Below are positions 28,700 to 43,700 of a stretch of DNA of 64,000 bases, piece after piece. Numbering within the stretch: the first letter of the stretch is position 1; each line of letters opens with the position of its first letter. Source of the stretch: Haliclystus octoradiatus (lineage: Eukaryota > Cnidaria > Staurozoa > Stauromedusae > Haliclystidae); assembly GCA_916610825.1 (NCBI GenBank), contig OU744447.1, forward strand, positions 36,449,024-36,513,023, given 5' to 3'. The position numbers were made by a program, and so were the translations under genes. Below the pieces are notes generated by a model. That model worked only from the letters and a program-made list of their open reading frames with translations, did not search any database and was not told where the DNA came from.

Positions 28700-30834
28700 T
28701 TAAATCATTGTAATTTTATTTTTCTTAAGTGACAAATCACGTTCTAACTTTCCACCCCCTTGCGTTTCGCTAAGCCAATCATTACAAGGGAATTCATAGC
28801 TTTTTCCTTCTTCATCGGTCACTTTAATCTGCAAGTGGGAATAAATAGAAAATTTAAAAATAAAAATAATTGCTGATATAATTATATTATCGTAAGTAGC
28901 TTTGTAAATAAAGTCTACTACCGTCTGAAAAATAGTCATGGAAATCCAGCGAATTGACTATTCAAGGCGCTAGCTAAAGTTACACATCACGCCGTTAGTT
29001 TTGTCATGCGACATGAGTTGTTTTTCCTAGTGTCTAATGACAACTTCCACTTTCCAGCAAATTAATCGGGTTCTCCTACTTTGACATGGACAAATAAATT
29101 CCCTCTACTCATCAAATTCTGGAACAAAATTCTAAATAACTTTCTTCTCGTAACAAGCATATCAGACTTTGGGTCAGGATTTTTCCAAGAGAAAATTTGA
29201 GTGTCGACACTAGATCATTGGGGTTTCTCAGCCAGGTGATTATCGGTGTATAATGACAAACATGATTCGTATTTACCTTCTCGAGAAACCAGCTCGGTGC
29301 AGTGCCCGTATTATCATGAAGAACTCTGACTCTCTTGAGCTGGCCAAGTTCAGGTAAAAGTAATGTATCTTTATCAACACTAAGTGAAGAAATGAAATAA
29401 TTAGTATATTTGTAGACGTTTTAGCAGCAAATGAAAGCTATGGAATATATTTGATTTTTTTCACTACAAAAAAGATATAGAAAACATAAATAGAAACATA
29501 ATCTCTGCTAGATCCTGGTTTAATATCCAGCGGTGCTCATGATACTATTTGCAAAATATGTGATCGAAAAATGATTAATTGATGGATGATGTTATGATAC
29601 ATTTGTCGAACTTTAGGTTCCTTTTGACTTAAAATATCAGATAAAACTCTAATACACAGCATGACGAGGGTCAAACTAGCTTATTATGTGATTAAATGTG
29701 TTAAATACATATATCGGCGTTTGAATTTGTAGCAATTAAAATTAAACATCTACACGAAATAGCAAAATCTGGACAAGTTCGAATTAATATTAATGCAACC
29801 AGTTTCTCATAACGTTTCAACAAATTTTCTTGTGTCATTCTCAAGTGAATATTTTGATGAAATTTTTATTATCATGAAATGCTGGCCATTTGTGAACTCA
29901 AACCGAAATTAAAATGTTCAAGGCCATCCAATTTGAGCTAAGGTTTGTTTATATTTTCAATATTTCACTGCATTGTATAATAATTCTATTAGTTATAGTT
30001 TTCATAGTTTTTTTAAATCTCCCCTCAAATGGACTTTAGGATATTCGAAATTTAATCAGTTCAATTTCTAGGCTTTGTATGTAATATACCTTTGATTCTA
30101 ATTTCTTCAATATTCAGTATTTTATTTACTATTTAATGTATATTTGACCCACAAGGGACAAACCTTTTTCTATAAATTTGTAATTTTATAATTAATAAAA
30201 CATTCACTTGAGAACGGCAAAAAAAAATGTGTTTTTGTGAGAAATTAATTGTTCTGTGTCATGTTTATATTTCGACCTACTAATTGTCATGAATTTTTAA
30301 ATGAACCAACGTAGTGGTATTAACTATTTAACTGTTTAAATCTAAATTAAGCAGCTAACTGGAAACTTATCAAGGTTTTACACAATTTTATTTTTATTTT
30401 ATTTTCTTTTATCATTTTTCCACAACCGTGTAAGCTTGCAGCTTTCTTTCACTGGCGTGGTTGGTTAATTTGTTAGTATTTTGAAGTTTGTGTGCGTTTA
30501 ATAGCCGGATGCCCTTCCTGACGCCAAAAATATATTGCCCCGAACAGGGATTGAACCCGAGACCCTGCGGGCTGTGGTCCAACGCCCTAGCTACTAAAAC
30601 AAGGCCGCACTATTTTTTATGGCTACACATTTTACACATGGTGCTGTGTGACTATTTACTATGTACACACTGAAAGATGGATTACATACCTTCCAGGTTC
30701 AAAACGATCTAATTTTGAATCCAAAGAACGGAAATCTGAGCTACCTCGATCTCCGATCAATTCAATGAAGATTTTTGCATCTGTACCAGAACCTGATTTC
30801 TTTCCAGTGAAAGTTTCAATTGTATAATTTGTTC
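28700..30834 (-). CDS. Exons 30-32: PLAT/LH2 domain and C-terminus
   Basis: Exons 30690-30834, 29277-29379 and 28700-28828. They read YTIETFTGKKSGSGTDAKIF, then LGQLKRVRVLHDNTGTAPSW, then VTDEEGKSYEFPCNDWLSE and LERDLSL, which is the full PLAT (polycystin-lipoxygenase-alpha-toxin) beta-sandwich pattern: the G-GTDA start, the HDNTG--P-W strand and the FPCN-WL end. The stop follows 5 residues after a KKNK tail at 28702-28700, so PLAT is the last domain. Junction phases are 2 and 0. PLAT domains bind lipids or protein partners; here it is not followed by a lipoxygenase or polycystin channel. Confidence 0.9.
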
Positions 30835-33800
30835 CTGCAATAAAAATAATATTCATGAACTCATTTTTAAATTGAAACATGGCCTCTTACAGGATCTTCT
30901 ATAGGTCTTGACAAAATTATGTCAAAGCTGTAGTCGTCATGGATTCCTTTGATTGACGGTTGTATTAAAAATTAATTATGCAAGAAGCGAGTAAATAGTT
31001 GGAATTTATTTCTTTTGAAGTGTTTGGCTTGTAACACTAGTTGGTTTCTACTAAAACAATTAGACAACTCGCCCTTGTTGGCTACCGTCCTGAATAGTCA
31101 ACTCGGGCTCGTTGTCTAATTGTTAAATAGTGCACAGGAATGGCTCTTCAACATTGAACATTCATAAGTCATAAAACATATGGCGTTTTTACCCGCGCAA
31201 TTCACTTTATTCGCTGTGCTCATTTACAGAACCTCTCACAGTGTTCCCAAAATATTATCTAAGTAAAAAATCCCCCAATTTTATATGCTTTAGTTGCAAA
31301 CGTTCACCATTATGAATTCTCACGATCGTTACACTTTCCTTTGAAGTTGTTTTTTGCGGTGTATGGGATTTGCAGAGTATGTCTGTTATAGTTAACAAAT
31401 AGAAAATGATGCTCAGCCGTAATTTTACGAATTTTGTAGCGTAACGTGCCACAAACATCAGCAACACCCAATCAGCAATCAGTATCACATTCGATGATTT
31501 CATAATCTATTATAAGTGTGTACTGATAGTTCATTGGCAGGTAGTGTGTCTGGACATTGTACGAGAGGCGGGGGCTCGCTTTCTCGTCGATTTGTAAGTT
31601 TGTTTAAATCCTCCCAATAACCAAGGAGCTGTTATTACGGGGTGACTATCATGTATCATGCAGGTAGCCGAAATAAAACTAACCTATAATAACAGTATTA
31701 TATAATGTAGCTATATTACGTATTTCTTACCAAGTCCAAAGAAAAATACCAAATTGGAATCTTTTCCACCACAATTTTCTAATCCATTTCCAGAGCATGG
31801 AATATTACAGTTATTATTAGGTGATTTCCCGTATCTGCCAAATTTTTTATCACAGAAGCAATCATTTCCATTTTGCAAGCCAAAATATGCAAAACCTTTA
31901 TCTTTCAGTGCGCATGCACGTGCACATTCCTCCTGTGACGTTGCTTTCAATTTTGCTGGAGTGGCCAAATCTCGTTGCTTGACATTATCTTTGTAACAAC
32001 CAAGTTTTTGAAATAATAAAAATATATCTTCACGTTTATCTTCAGCACTTGCGAGCGTTGCTGCAATTAAAATGGCAAAATGCATGTTATAATTACTTCA
32101 ATACAATCTGAAAAAGGAGTAGCTTTCTATAATAAATTGTGCTTTTTAAAGATGCCATGAAAAATAATAATTATAAAAACAAAACGAATATGGTGCCAGG
32201 AATAGACATTTCAATGTAAAAACACTGTTATTAATGTGATCCCTGCACAAAATTAAAACTAAATGAAATAAAAAATATATCAAAATTAGAATTAAGTTAA
32301 ACAAACAAAAAATAATGCAACATTTCTGGAACATAATTGAGCTGTATAAGCTCTAAGGATTGTTAAAACATCTAAAATTGTCGTTGATTAGTAATTTATA
32401 TTTAGTAAAAGAAGTAGTTTTTCTCATTTCAAGGGCTACTTCGTTGTAAGTTTTTGTACACATATAATAAAATGATGCTTTTCCGAATTCTGCTTTCAGT
32501 CTTGGCATCTTAAAGTTGTAATGACTGTTTCTTGTTCCTTGTTGATGGTTTGCAAAATGGATTTTAAAATGATTACATATTTTTCCATTGATGAGTCGTG
32601 TTACTAGTATACATGCATGCTTTTAATATATTTAACTCGTTTATGATTGTATATTAAGGATTATCTTCAAATAATATATAATGCCGTATTAGGTGTATGG
32701 ATAATCCTCTACCTATTCAATTATAAGAAAGAAAATCTACAAATTTCATCGACTTGGTTGGGCCAACAACCGCTACATCCTATATACTCAAGCTAGTTTG
32801 AAAACTGTTACTTGCTATACTTTGTCGAATGTAAACATAAATTTTCAATGAATCGAGTACTTTCTGTCCGTCTAGGGTTGTCAAGGACGCGGAATATGAA
32901 TGAGGGTTAGACTTTCACCTTAATCAAAGTGGCTGCATGATCTTTGTGAAGCCTGCATTACTTGAACGGCGGCATACAACCTAGATTCGGAATAACTTCA
33001 TAAACTATAGAAATACTAACTTTGTTTCATTGTAGGTTTATTTTCGACTCCGCTCCTAGCATAATCTTCAGATGAAATCTTCTTAGGATAACTAGAAATC
33101 TTCATACGTTTGACAATTGGATTTTCAGCTGCAGGTTTTGAAACTGGAAATATAAAAACGGTTCATGAATGATACAATATAAGATTAGCTTCTGATGTTA
33201 GTTATCTAAGTAGTGCATTTTCCAAAAAATACTCCCTGTTGTGGAAGCTCTTAGGTGATTATTATTTGTTATTTTACCTTGACAAAATCTCCCTGTAAAA
33301 TCTGATGTACAATGACATTTGAATCCATCAACCTTCTGTTCATCATTCACGCATTTGCCACCATTTTGGCATGGACTAGGCTCACATTTATTGACTAAAA
33401 CAAAAAGCGATATATAATGAAAAAAACTTTTCATAAGCAGTAGCTCATAGAGTTGTTAATTAAGATTGAAACCTGATTTCACTTCTTCATTCTCGCAACG
33501 AAGATTTGTACAATAAATTATTTACAAATGCTGCATTCATATGATACCTGATTTCTGGATACAAAATTTTACATACGTTTGAATAATGATGAAATAAAGG
33601 CCAATCTCACTGAAGTTGTAACATTTCAAACACAGAAAACATGTATTGAATTTCAATATAAGTATATTCCTATCTACCTCCGAATACTTCAGAAATAATA
33701 ATCTTAGAAATAAAAATGGGAATGGAAGAAGTTAAATCAAACCAAGGAATAGTTTATGATCAATTTCTTCATCCAGCATTCCATCCAATCCAAAACGAGG

Positions 33801-36800
33801 AGCATGTATATATAAAACTATATGATCTACTGGTTTCTTAATGCCATTCCGAGCATTTATTTCGCACGATTTATAAAATATGAGTATTGTTTGGCAAGAT
33901 GAAAAGGTAGTACATGTAGTAAGATATTTCTATAGTAGAAAGATAACCAGATGACATATTACCTAGGTAAGTTGCAAGATACCTCGATAACGGAATGGAA
34001 GATAAATATTCTCGGAAGAAAACTCGACGAATCATATAACATTCAAGATAACTTTGAACTATCAGCAAAATTTATTTATAAACTACGACTTTCAGATTCA
34101 TGCAATATGATTGGTTGATTCATGTGTTTATTTGGAACTTCTAGGATAAACATCGCTTAAAAGTTTCCATCTTGCATTTTGATTAGAAAACTTTGTCAGA
34201 TGCTCAGAGTTGAATGAGGATACGATAATAGGATAGGATAGTATTATAAGATAAATATTAGCAGCAGAGGCTGACTTAATTGAAGTTATTATCATCTTGA
34301 AGTTTCCTGTTGCTTAATTGGAGAAATTTTCCCAATTATCAACAATGAAGACTGGCATGCGTGTATAAAATAAAGTTTTCCTATAGCAACTAGCAAGCCC
34401 TCTTGTCATTCCAACAGTTATTACGAGTTTTGAAAAGTGAACCGATATTGAAAATCGCTTAGTTTATTTTGAATATCTCCGCTATTAAATGTTCATCTCA
34501 AAGAATCATCTTCATCATTCCTGCTCAATCAATACCATCTATCCGAATCTGTGCTAAACTGTATTGATGTCATGTGCATATTAAGTGGGATGAGTTTGAA
34601 TTATGATTTATAATAAAGATTAATCTAAATGAACAAGACGAGAAATCAAGACCATGTACACTACAACTGAGCTAAACATACAGATGTTGCTGAAGTAGAG
34701 AAATCTTCTCTTTTCTCAACAATCAACATCGACTTATCTATTTAATGACGTCCTACCTTTGTCTTTGATTGTGGCCCCTGGAGACATGAAAATAAAACAG
34801 ACCTTTAAACTTTAAAACGAGTTCAAATGTTGTCCGTCTGTCTGTTGTTGTTTCCAGTCCAGTTGCAGCGTATGCAGTTCATTCAGTTATGTCGTAAGTT
34901 TCGTCATGTGATCAGGTAGAGTCGATTTCGTCGTTATGTGATCATGTAAATGTCATTGTAAAATCTAATTTGTCGGTAGTATATAGTGTCAATCTTAAAA
35001 CATTCAATGAAGGATGAAACGCTTGGACGGCTTGATAATATGAATTATATATACGGCTTATCTCAGGAGGGATGTGGGCAAAATTAATACAGTTAGGTGA
35101 TATCTGATTTTAAAGCGAGTTTATGAAATATTACACATTGCCAGTGGTAGGGAACCTTTTGAATTATTTCCAGTTTTACAACCATTTCAAACTACTCTCA
35201 AGATCCCGCTGAAGATACAGCGCAGATACAGTATTTTGATGCGAACATGATTCCATGCTTGAGGACTGATTTGAACAAAACAAGTGTAATGAGTTGGTGA
35301 CTAAAAATGGGATCTACATCAATAGGATTCATGATTATAACAACTTCGTTGACAATTACTATCGAATGTTACGTAATATCCATTAATTACGCAGGAAATA
35401 CTAGACTGTTTGTCTGTTGTCGAAAGGAAATACTAGACTGTTTGTCTCTTGTTGAAAGCTGTTTGTCTCCAATTCTAGCTGACCTTGTATATGTCATTTA
35501 CCCGAATGAAATTCGAACATGCTTCAACAATACTGTCGCACAAACACATATCAAATTTGACTCAACTTGCTGATGTCACGCACGAAGTCAAGATGATTAC
35601 TTGAAAAATTCAAATATGGATATGAAAGTCGAAATGCGTAACTTATTTTGAGAAGTCGATTGCAAATAAAATAAAATTTTCTGCTGTGGCTGTTAGGTTT
35701 CGAGAATGTGCATAATGCAATTCTCAGCTGGGATATTTGTATTGTAGAAAAGTTGCTTGTAATAAATTTGACATATAATGCAATGGTAAGATGTGGCTAT
35801 CGCTTTATTGTAATATCAGTGGAATGTGGTGATGACAACACACATATGACTTTTGAGAGGATGATGAAAGCATAGCATTGTAAGTCAGATGTATGAGAAA
35901 TTATCTTCCATTAAGTCTTGATGTTTTTCATTATTCTCCGTTTAATTACTAATCAGTTTGACTCTTTCCTCATTATATATTGGTTAGATGTATTTGCAAA
36001 ACATAAATTCATTAATATTAATTTATATATGTTAATGGCGTGCGAAGAAATTATTGTTTGCAGAGAAAATTTGTAGATATATTTCATATGTAAATAATGA
36101 TGTGATAGTGAGGTATATGGACGTCAAAACGATATATGATTAGAAAGAATTATATTGTGTTAATTTTATACGAGTTGATATCGTCAGTTAGTATACGATG
36201 TAAATGGTTGAACGTTTTGTTTTGTTTTGTTTGTCTTTTATGTAAGCAAAATTACGTATTCAAAAAATCCTCACCGATTAGTTCTTCCTCTGTTTCTTCA
36301 CCAACACGATTTTCCATGGCGAAAGTGTCTAATTATGGGAAACACAACCATTTTATATAAAATAGAGAAATATGTTATGACGAAATTGTGTTGACATTTG
36401 TATTGATGATTAGCGTACAGAAAAAAGGACATATGGAGGGTTTAGTTTCATGCATGGTTTGGTATTAGAGTGATAGGTTATACAAGACGACAGCCCTTAG
36501 AAAATAACAAACACCCAAACGAAGAAATAACATATATATATATTAGATTATTACAATATTAATATGTTATGATATCAATCACTCGTTTACTAGAACGGTC
36601 ACATCTGTTTACCAAATTTTTAATCAACCAAAATGAAAGAAAGTGTAATCAATGTCATCTATAAGAAAGTTAATCTTTAAAAACATGTTTAGGAAAGATA
36701 AACGAATCATTTACTTGATATTTCCAGGAGTAATTCAGGGTTTACACTTTGAATAAATGTTTTTGCTCAACAGATGTGACAATTCTGAAACATGTTTCAC

Positions 36801-39800
36801 TTTTATAAACCATACAATATTCGTAGTATTACCTTCTGAAATCGCATCCGATCCTGAACCAGCCGGACTTAGAGTATCCATAGAATCAACGACTTCTCCA
36901 TCTGAAAAAATCAAACATTAATTTATAGTTATTCATTTTTCAATATCAATATGCGGATATATGCATCGATTTGACGCCGTTTAATAATGCGTCTCCCATT
37001 CAATACTCAAGAGCTTGTACTTTGTGAATACTTGATTCTACTTCATTGATATACCTTCAAAATGGTATGATGAAATTCTTTCACAGGTTCAAAGAACAAG
37101 AAGAATGAGAAAGTTATCATTACAGAAATATTCAAGTTGTCTCTGTTGTAGAAGTACTATTTGCCTCAGGGGCTCGAGCTTTCGACACTTCTCCCAATAT
37201 TCTTTGTGTAGTAAATATGATTCTAAAATATGACGTCATATTCGAACATAATTCTGCAATTTAATTGGTTGGTCCGTATGTTTGAAAAAAATGTAAACAT
37301 TTTTGAAATTCCAGTTGAAATTTGTCGATAAAACTTCGTCAGATTCTCAAAACATAGAATTTAAATTTTACTTTAAATCATTAGTTCAAGATTCGAGTAA
37401 CCTTCCACAGTATAAACAAACTTGATCATGAAGTATGTTAGAAAAGGATTACCACACACTTTTGCCGTGTTTGAATTCATCTTTATTACACTTGTAAATG
37501 GCAAAGTATGTGGTAACCATTTAATACAAAAATGGCAAGAGTATAGTAGCTCTTTATTCCTAGAAGCGACATGTATCTATTCACTCTAGCCTCCAAATAA
37601 CTCCCTTAAGATAATGATCAGCTTTGTAGATAGTTGAGATAATCATGATACAGCTTACCTCGTTTTGGGCATTCTCTGAGTTGTCCAATTTGCTGTTCAG
37701 TAAGCCCTGTACTGTAGACTTGAATACAATTGATTTTACCAGCAAAGAAACGATCATCGCCTTCAATAGCACCAACACGTACATCGTATTGTGTTGCTAA
37801 TTTAATATCTCCAATGTTTCTACTTTTCACCATTTTGCCATCATGCCATAATTGAGCAACTCCTGTGTTTTTATTGTATGTTGCACCCACGTGATTCCAT
37901 TGATTCATCTGTACAGATTTATTACATTATATCATTTTAATTTTATTCATAAACCTCATTACAATCAAGAGGATTGTTTGTGTCCTATCCCAAGAAGATC
38001 TAAAAATACGGAACTCCCTTATATTCAATAATCCTAATGTCCTAAATGTTGTCAACAAAGAAAGAGTTTTGAGGATGTTATCCTTATGATGCGATCATAA
38101 TATTACGGCTCTATTGTAACTTCCATTTAGATCAGTGCAATTAATGGATTATAATGCATTTTCATCAAAATATTCACTAACCAAAAACTGTTTAATGAAG
38201 ATATGACCAAAATATGCTCCCAAGAATGTAATGTAGAAAACTCACCCAATTTTTTCAAAGATATATTTTTAATTGTCGCTATACTTCAGCATATAATAAA
38301 TCTGACTATTCGTAAATAAAATTTCTACACTTGATTAAAATAAGAATTACGTTTTTAGCATTTATCATTTAACCACAAACCGGGTAAGCTGGTAACTCTT
38401 TTCACCTGGGGTAGTTGATTAGTGTTTTAGACATGTGTGATTTTAATGGCATAATGCTCTTCATTACCCTGTAGCAGTGTTAAAGATAGAGGAGAGATAC
38501 TCAAATAATCAATAATCCACTTCAGAGTTTCTTGTCGATTTCATATTTCTCACTTGATAATACTATTCCCTATACGGAAACAATGCGGTATAATTCTATT
38601 GTATTTACTTTGTTTATGCCACCTCACAACAATGAAGCTTTTAAACTTCGAAGAGGCTCATAGTACTCCGGCTATGGATTGAACCCTATACCCTGAGGGC
38701 TGAAGTCCAACCCCCGAAAATTGCAGTAAGGCCTTATAGATTGCACAACATTAATAAATAACGATGAACAGCTTTTACTCCTTCAAATATTACTCGCCTG
38801 TAGAACTCGTGTTGCTAATGGTTGCGTAGACATGTTTCCATTACGTGTTACAAATCGAACAAATAATTGCGTTTGGTCATACTGCCACATATGCACACCA
38901 AGACCATCCCTTCTGTAATTAAATATTGGTCCGTCTTTACCAGTTGGATAGATGTTAGATAATATTGTAATACCCCCTTTTGTATCTAGTTTGCTATGCT
39001 CATTTGGTAATTCAACAAAAGAATCCTTTTTGCCATGAAACATGAATGCACTGTTTTTAATTCCTGGTGGTGAAAGGAAATAAAAGAAATAAAGATGTTA
39101 AATTGACAATTCAAAATATATTTATAGATTATTTTTGAATCTTAACTGATCTTTGTTTCATTTATATAGTTATCCTCCCATTGTATGTAGATAGCTAAAA
39201 GTATAATTTTATCTCTTAACTTGAAAATGGCTGATGATATAAGTCGAAAGGTTACTAATAAAATCACTTACTTTTTCCACTGACCTTTCTTTTGAGATAA
39301 TTATATAATGTTAGCAACTAACACAGCATACATATATCAGAAAATCGAATTTAAATTCAATGTGCATATGTACTTACCATTTGGTCCAGTTGTTAAATCC
39401 ACGTTATGAATCAGCATAGTATTTTTACCGGCGACCACATCCTTCAGTGTTACTTGATTCAACTTATATAAACCAACAGGTTTTGGAATTGCTTGAAATG
39501 TAAGAGATTTAAAATGATAAAAATGATAAGCGTGAGAAGAATGAGCCTCGACATACTTTACAGTGCATAAAACTAGATAATATCTTCTATAAATTTATAC
39601 ATTTTAGCTTGAAACAATAATATAGCACTTAATTGACACAGGAGATTCTCTTCGATTTTATTTCAATCATAGTTCATAGAAAGTGTGAATAATTCGGTTT
39701 AGAACATAACCAGTCCCTATTTTTGACTGCATGAAACTCTTTCTAAGGGCATTTGTTTATCTTAAACCCTGATCAACTGTGTAATTCTCCTGATTCTCCT

Positions 39801-40751
39801 ATATTTATTACGTCTCCAGAAAAAAGTAAAGGCGATAGTTGCTTGGCACTTTGAATTCCATTTTTAAAGCTGCGGTCAGCCACTTTGAAAATATGGAAAA
39901 CTAGGTTTTTGTCTTGGCTTGTTTTCACAGCTTTTATGCCCTGAGATGGCTTTAAAGGCTTTAGCCAATCAGATTGGAAGAATTATTCGTAGAAAAGCCT
40001 TACTATGTTCTAAACTTAAATCACATTTTAATTGAGAGTTTATAAAAGAATTTCAATTCTAATTTATCAACAGTGCCAGGTAACAGTTGATTATCTGCGA
40101 ATAAAATACTGTCATCGTAACAAATATGTGCATAGGAGAAATCGATTCCACGATAAATCACGACCACGATTTCCTCCCTGTTTCCTACAGCTATACGATA
40201 ACCGATTGAGGCAGTCAAACATTCCGGAAACAGAACATTATTCCATTGATTTATCGTAGCTGAGCTGATTAACTGGTGTATTACTGAGTTGAACAAATGA
40301 ACATAACTTAGCAAACTTACATTCTGCAAGATCCCGTGGTCCTGGTCCAACTTTTCCTCCTGTTCAAATAAATATATAACAATTGCATACATGTGTCTAT
40401 CATACTATTAATAGTTACATATTATTGATTTATTGTGAAAGAGATTGATACAGCATGCACATTGCATGTGAAAATTGAAATTACTAAAGACAACAGAAAC
40501 CAGAACTTCAAGCAAAATAATTTCTTCATTTAACAATTCTTGTAAAGTGTTGATTATCATCTCAAACTAAGAAGGTTGATACTTATTTCATATGCAAACC
40601 TAAGTGATATTGATTCTTATTTCAAGGGCCAATTTCTCCTTATAGTGCGTTTGAAGCTTTTTTGAAGCTGGTATAAATAGATTATCAGTCAGTCATTTAA
40701 TTGTATCAGTCCTTTGAAAAAAAGTTTGTATAACTTAAAGGTTCTGAATAA

Positions 40752-40787
<36 letters not shown>

Positions 40788-43700
40788 AGTATATTTTAAC
40801 CATGCATGCATTTTATGGCCGGATGGATTTGCTGACGCCATCCAACAGCGCTACTGCAAGAGATTTGGACCAAAATCCTGTAGGCAATGCTCCGAAACCT
40901 TACCACTATACACTAAGGTAAATCTAAAAAAAATCATACTGCCAAGCATTTACAGATTCTCCCGGATAGCGAGTTAAACAAATGATTTGAATAGAGAATC
41001 ACATTGATTACCTTGTAATTTCCAGCTGAGATGTTTTCTCTTGATTGGACCCTCAAAATGTCCACTCGGCAATTCAACAGCGGTAGATACGCAGTCTGCT
41101 AGCTTTTCGGCTTTATGATATGCACGGATGTAATAATAACGACCAGCTACGAGGTAGATCTGCTCAGACTTTTGTTCAGGATATCTTGGAAAGTAAACAA
41201 TATAAGAATGAAATACCTCGATATGGAAACATTGATATTGGAAATAGAAATTTTCATTTTATTTTCTATTTAAATTGGTTAATCATATGGACAGATAAAA
41301 TGCTTCTTGAATTCAGCATCATAACTACCTGTCCTCCAGAGGTTTAGCGTATCAAATCTGCAGTCAATGTGCATTTCACGATAAGATATTTGACGAAATC
41401 GACGACAAATCGTCAGACGAAATAGAAGGGGTCGCTAGACGACATAGATTTTTGAAAGATTTCAGAGTCATGAAAATGTTACAATGGGAGAATGTGGTAA
41501 TGATTTTTCCAGGGATTAAAATAAACGCATAAATTGATTGTGATTTTTTTATGATATAATGTCTTACTTGAGCCATTCGTTGTGATCTGTCCATCCATTT
41601 AATGTAATAATTTTAGCAAGATTTTCTTCGTTTTCATCTGAACTAATCCAAAGTTCACCAGAACTATCACTAGATAAATAAAATCTAGAAAAGAAAGATA
41701 TGCATGATTTGTGAAACTAAGCGATGATATCAAGTACATAAGTATATTAGTTATAATTCTTCTAAGTCATTTATTTAGCGAAAAGTCTATTTCTTTAATA
41801 ATTGCTAATATTCTAAATTCAAATATTGAAAGCTATCATCATTGATTATATGATGCTACCATGATACCGCTACTCAATATACGGTACTTATCTGGTATAC
41901 ATGGTAATATATGGTACCTATAGTAAACAACCTTGTAGATTTATTAATAGATGAAGCTTAAAGTTTTAAATATGATAGCAATAAGTATTAATGCTTCGAC
42001 ACGCATATGAACTTATTGTTCCAAAACCACTGCTGTTACAATCCGTCAAGCATCACAATGTTGCTACCGCATAACACCTTGGTGGAACAATCTGACAGAT
42101 GATATTGTTACATCAAAAATTATTGTTCAATTCAAAGAGAGACTAACTGTCATTATCTTTTTCATCATTTTGCAAAGTATTTATATAGAAGAAATAATCA
42201 GTCCCAGCATTATTATCATACTTAGTTGACTTACAATCTGGTACTCTGGTGAAGGCTTCACCCACGTTTACTCGCGGTCATTCGAGAAAGCTTTGTGCTC
42301 GATATATTCCGAGAAAAAACACGACCAAAAATTTATTTTTCAATCGCGTTATTCCCTTGTGGAACTCTTTACCCGAAGACATTGTTTCGAGCAAAACATT
42401 ATCCATATTTAAATTTAAACTAGAATACATCAATATTATCAAAGTTTTGTAGATTAATGTAACCTTTTATTTGTTTTTGACTTGTAAATCAAAGCTCATT
42501 TAGTAGTAGCTCCTTTGTATTTCGGCACTTCATAAGTGGTAGTCATTTTTAATCTGTCTACGCTGATTGTTCCTGACATGTTTTATTGACAAATTAGTTA
42601 GTAAACATTTAAATTAGTTCTTAAGCTTAAGTCTGTTGTATGTAAGGTATACTTTATACAGTGTAAAGTGTATATCATGTTATAAACTCTCCTACTCAAT
42701 ATATAGTACTCGTTTTTAAGGCTGATTACCTGTAGTCTCCTGTTTGAGGTGCTCTGAAGTATCCTGAGATTCTTGAGCCGTAATTATCAGCCACGTTGAA
42801 TGGTGCATCAAATTTATCAAGAATTTCTGAGCTGGTTGGATTGTTTGGAAAACTTGGATCAGATGTCATATCAGAGACCTGGTAACCAGGAACATCAAGC
42901 CACACTTCACGAACAATGCCAGCGAATGGATTTCCTTTTAATGAAAGACAAATATAATCCAGGGATGTTCTCAACTCAGCATAATTCTTTCAATTTTTAG
43001 AAGGTCCTGTCTAGAAACAACTGAATGCTCCACGCAAGAGGTAGATAAAGTAAAATTCGTTGAAAACCTACACTAATTGAGTTAAGATCCTTCAAACTGT
43101 TATTAGAATTTTCATTTGACAAACACATTATACGCATATCATTACGAAGATATTTTGTCAAATAAGAATTCCGAAGGGGAACAATGGCCCGATAAAATAA
43201 TTCATTATTTATTATGTGGCTTTGGCAGCAATACTTTAAATATCGAACTGATATTTACTGGGTAAAGTTTGTGAACACAATTTTGTGCTTAAAAACAATA
43301 TCTTCTTAAAACAAATACATTCTTACTTGAAACAAGAATGTATAGACTTGTCCAGATAGCTGGATTATATGTTCTTGTTTTAAGTACAGTTTTCCTTAAT
43401 ATGTTGTTATTTTGACCTTAAAAAATTCCCAATCGTTGAATTAAGTACAATTTGAAATACAGTAATAATTGAGACAAGAAAATACTTTCTCAAAATGAAC
43501 ACATTTTTGCTTAAAACAAGAATATACGCACTTGTCCGCATATGAAGAAAAGTCGTCTCATTTCAACTACACATTTTCTTAAATTCTTGTTATTTTGAAC
43601 TGAAACATTCTCAAACAAAAAAATATCCTAGATTATTGATCTTCTGTGTACAAATATGATTCTATTAGCTTACCTGACAATCTCCATTGTAAGTTCTCTT

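Noticed and set aside
40021-40392. 123-codon open frame on the minus strand as a larger exon
   Set aside because: Only 40321-40359 fits splice sites and phase; the rest shows no domain and would break the joins to exons 20 and 22.
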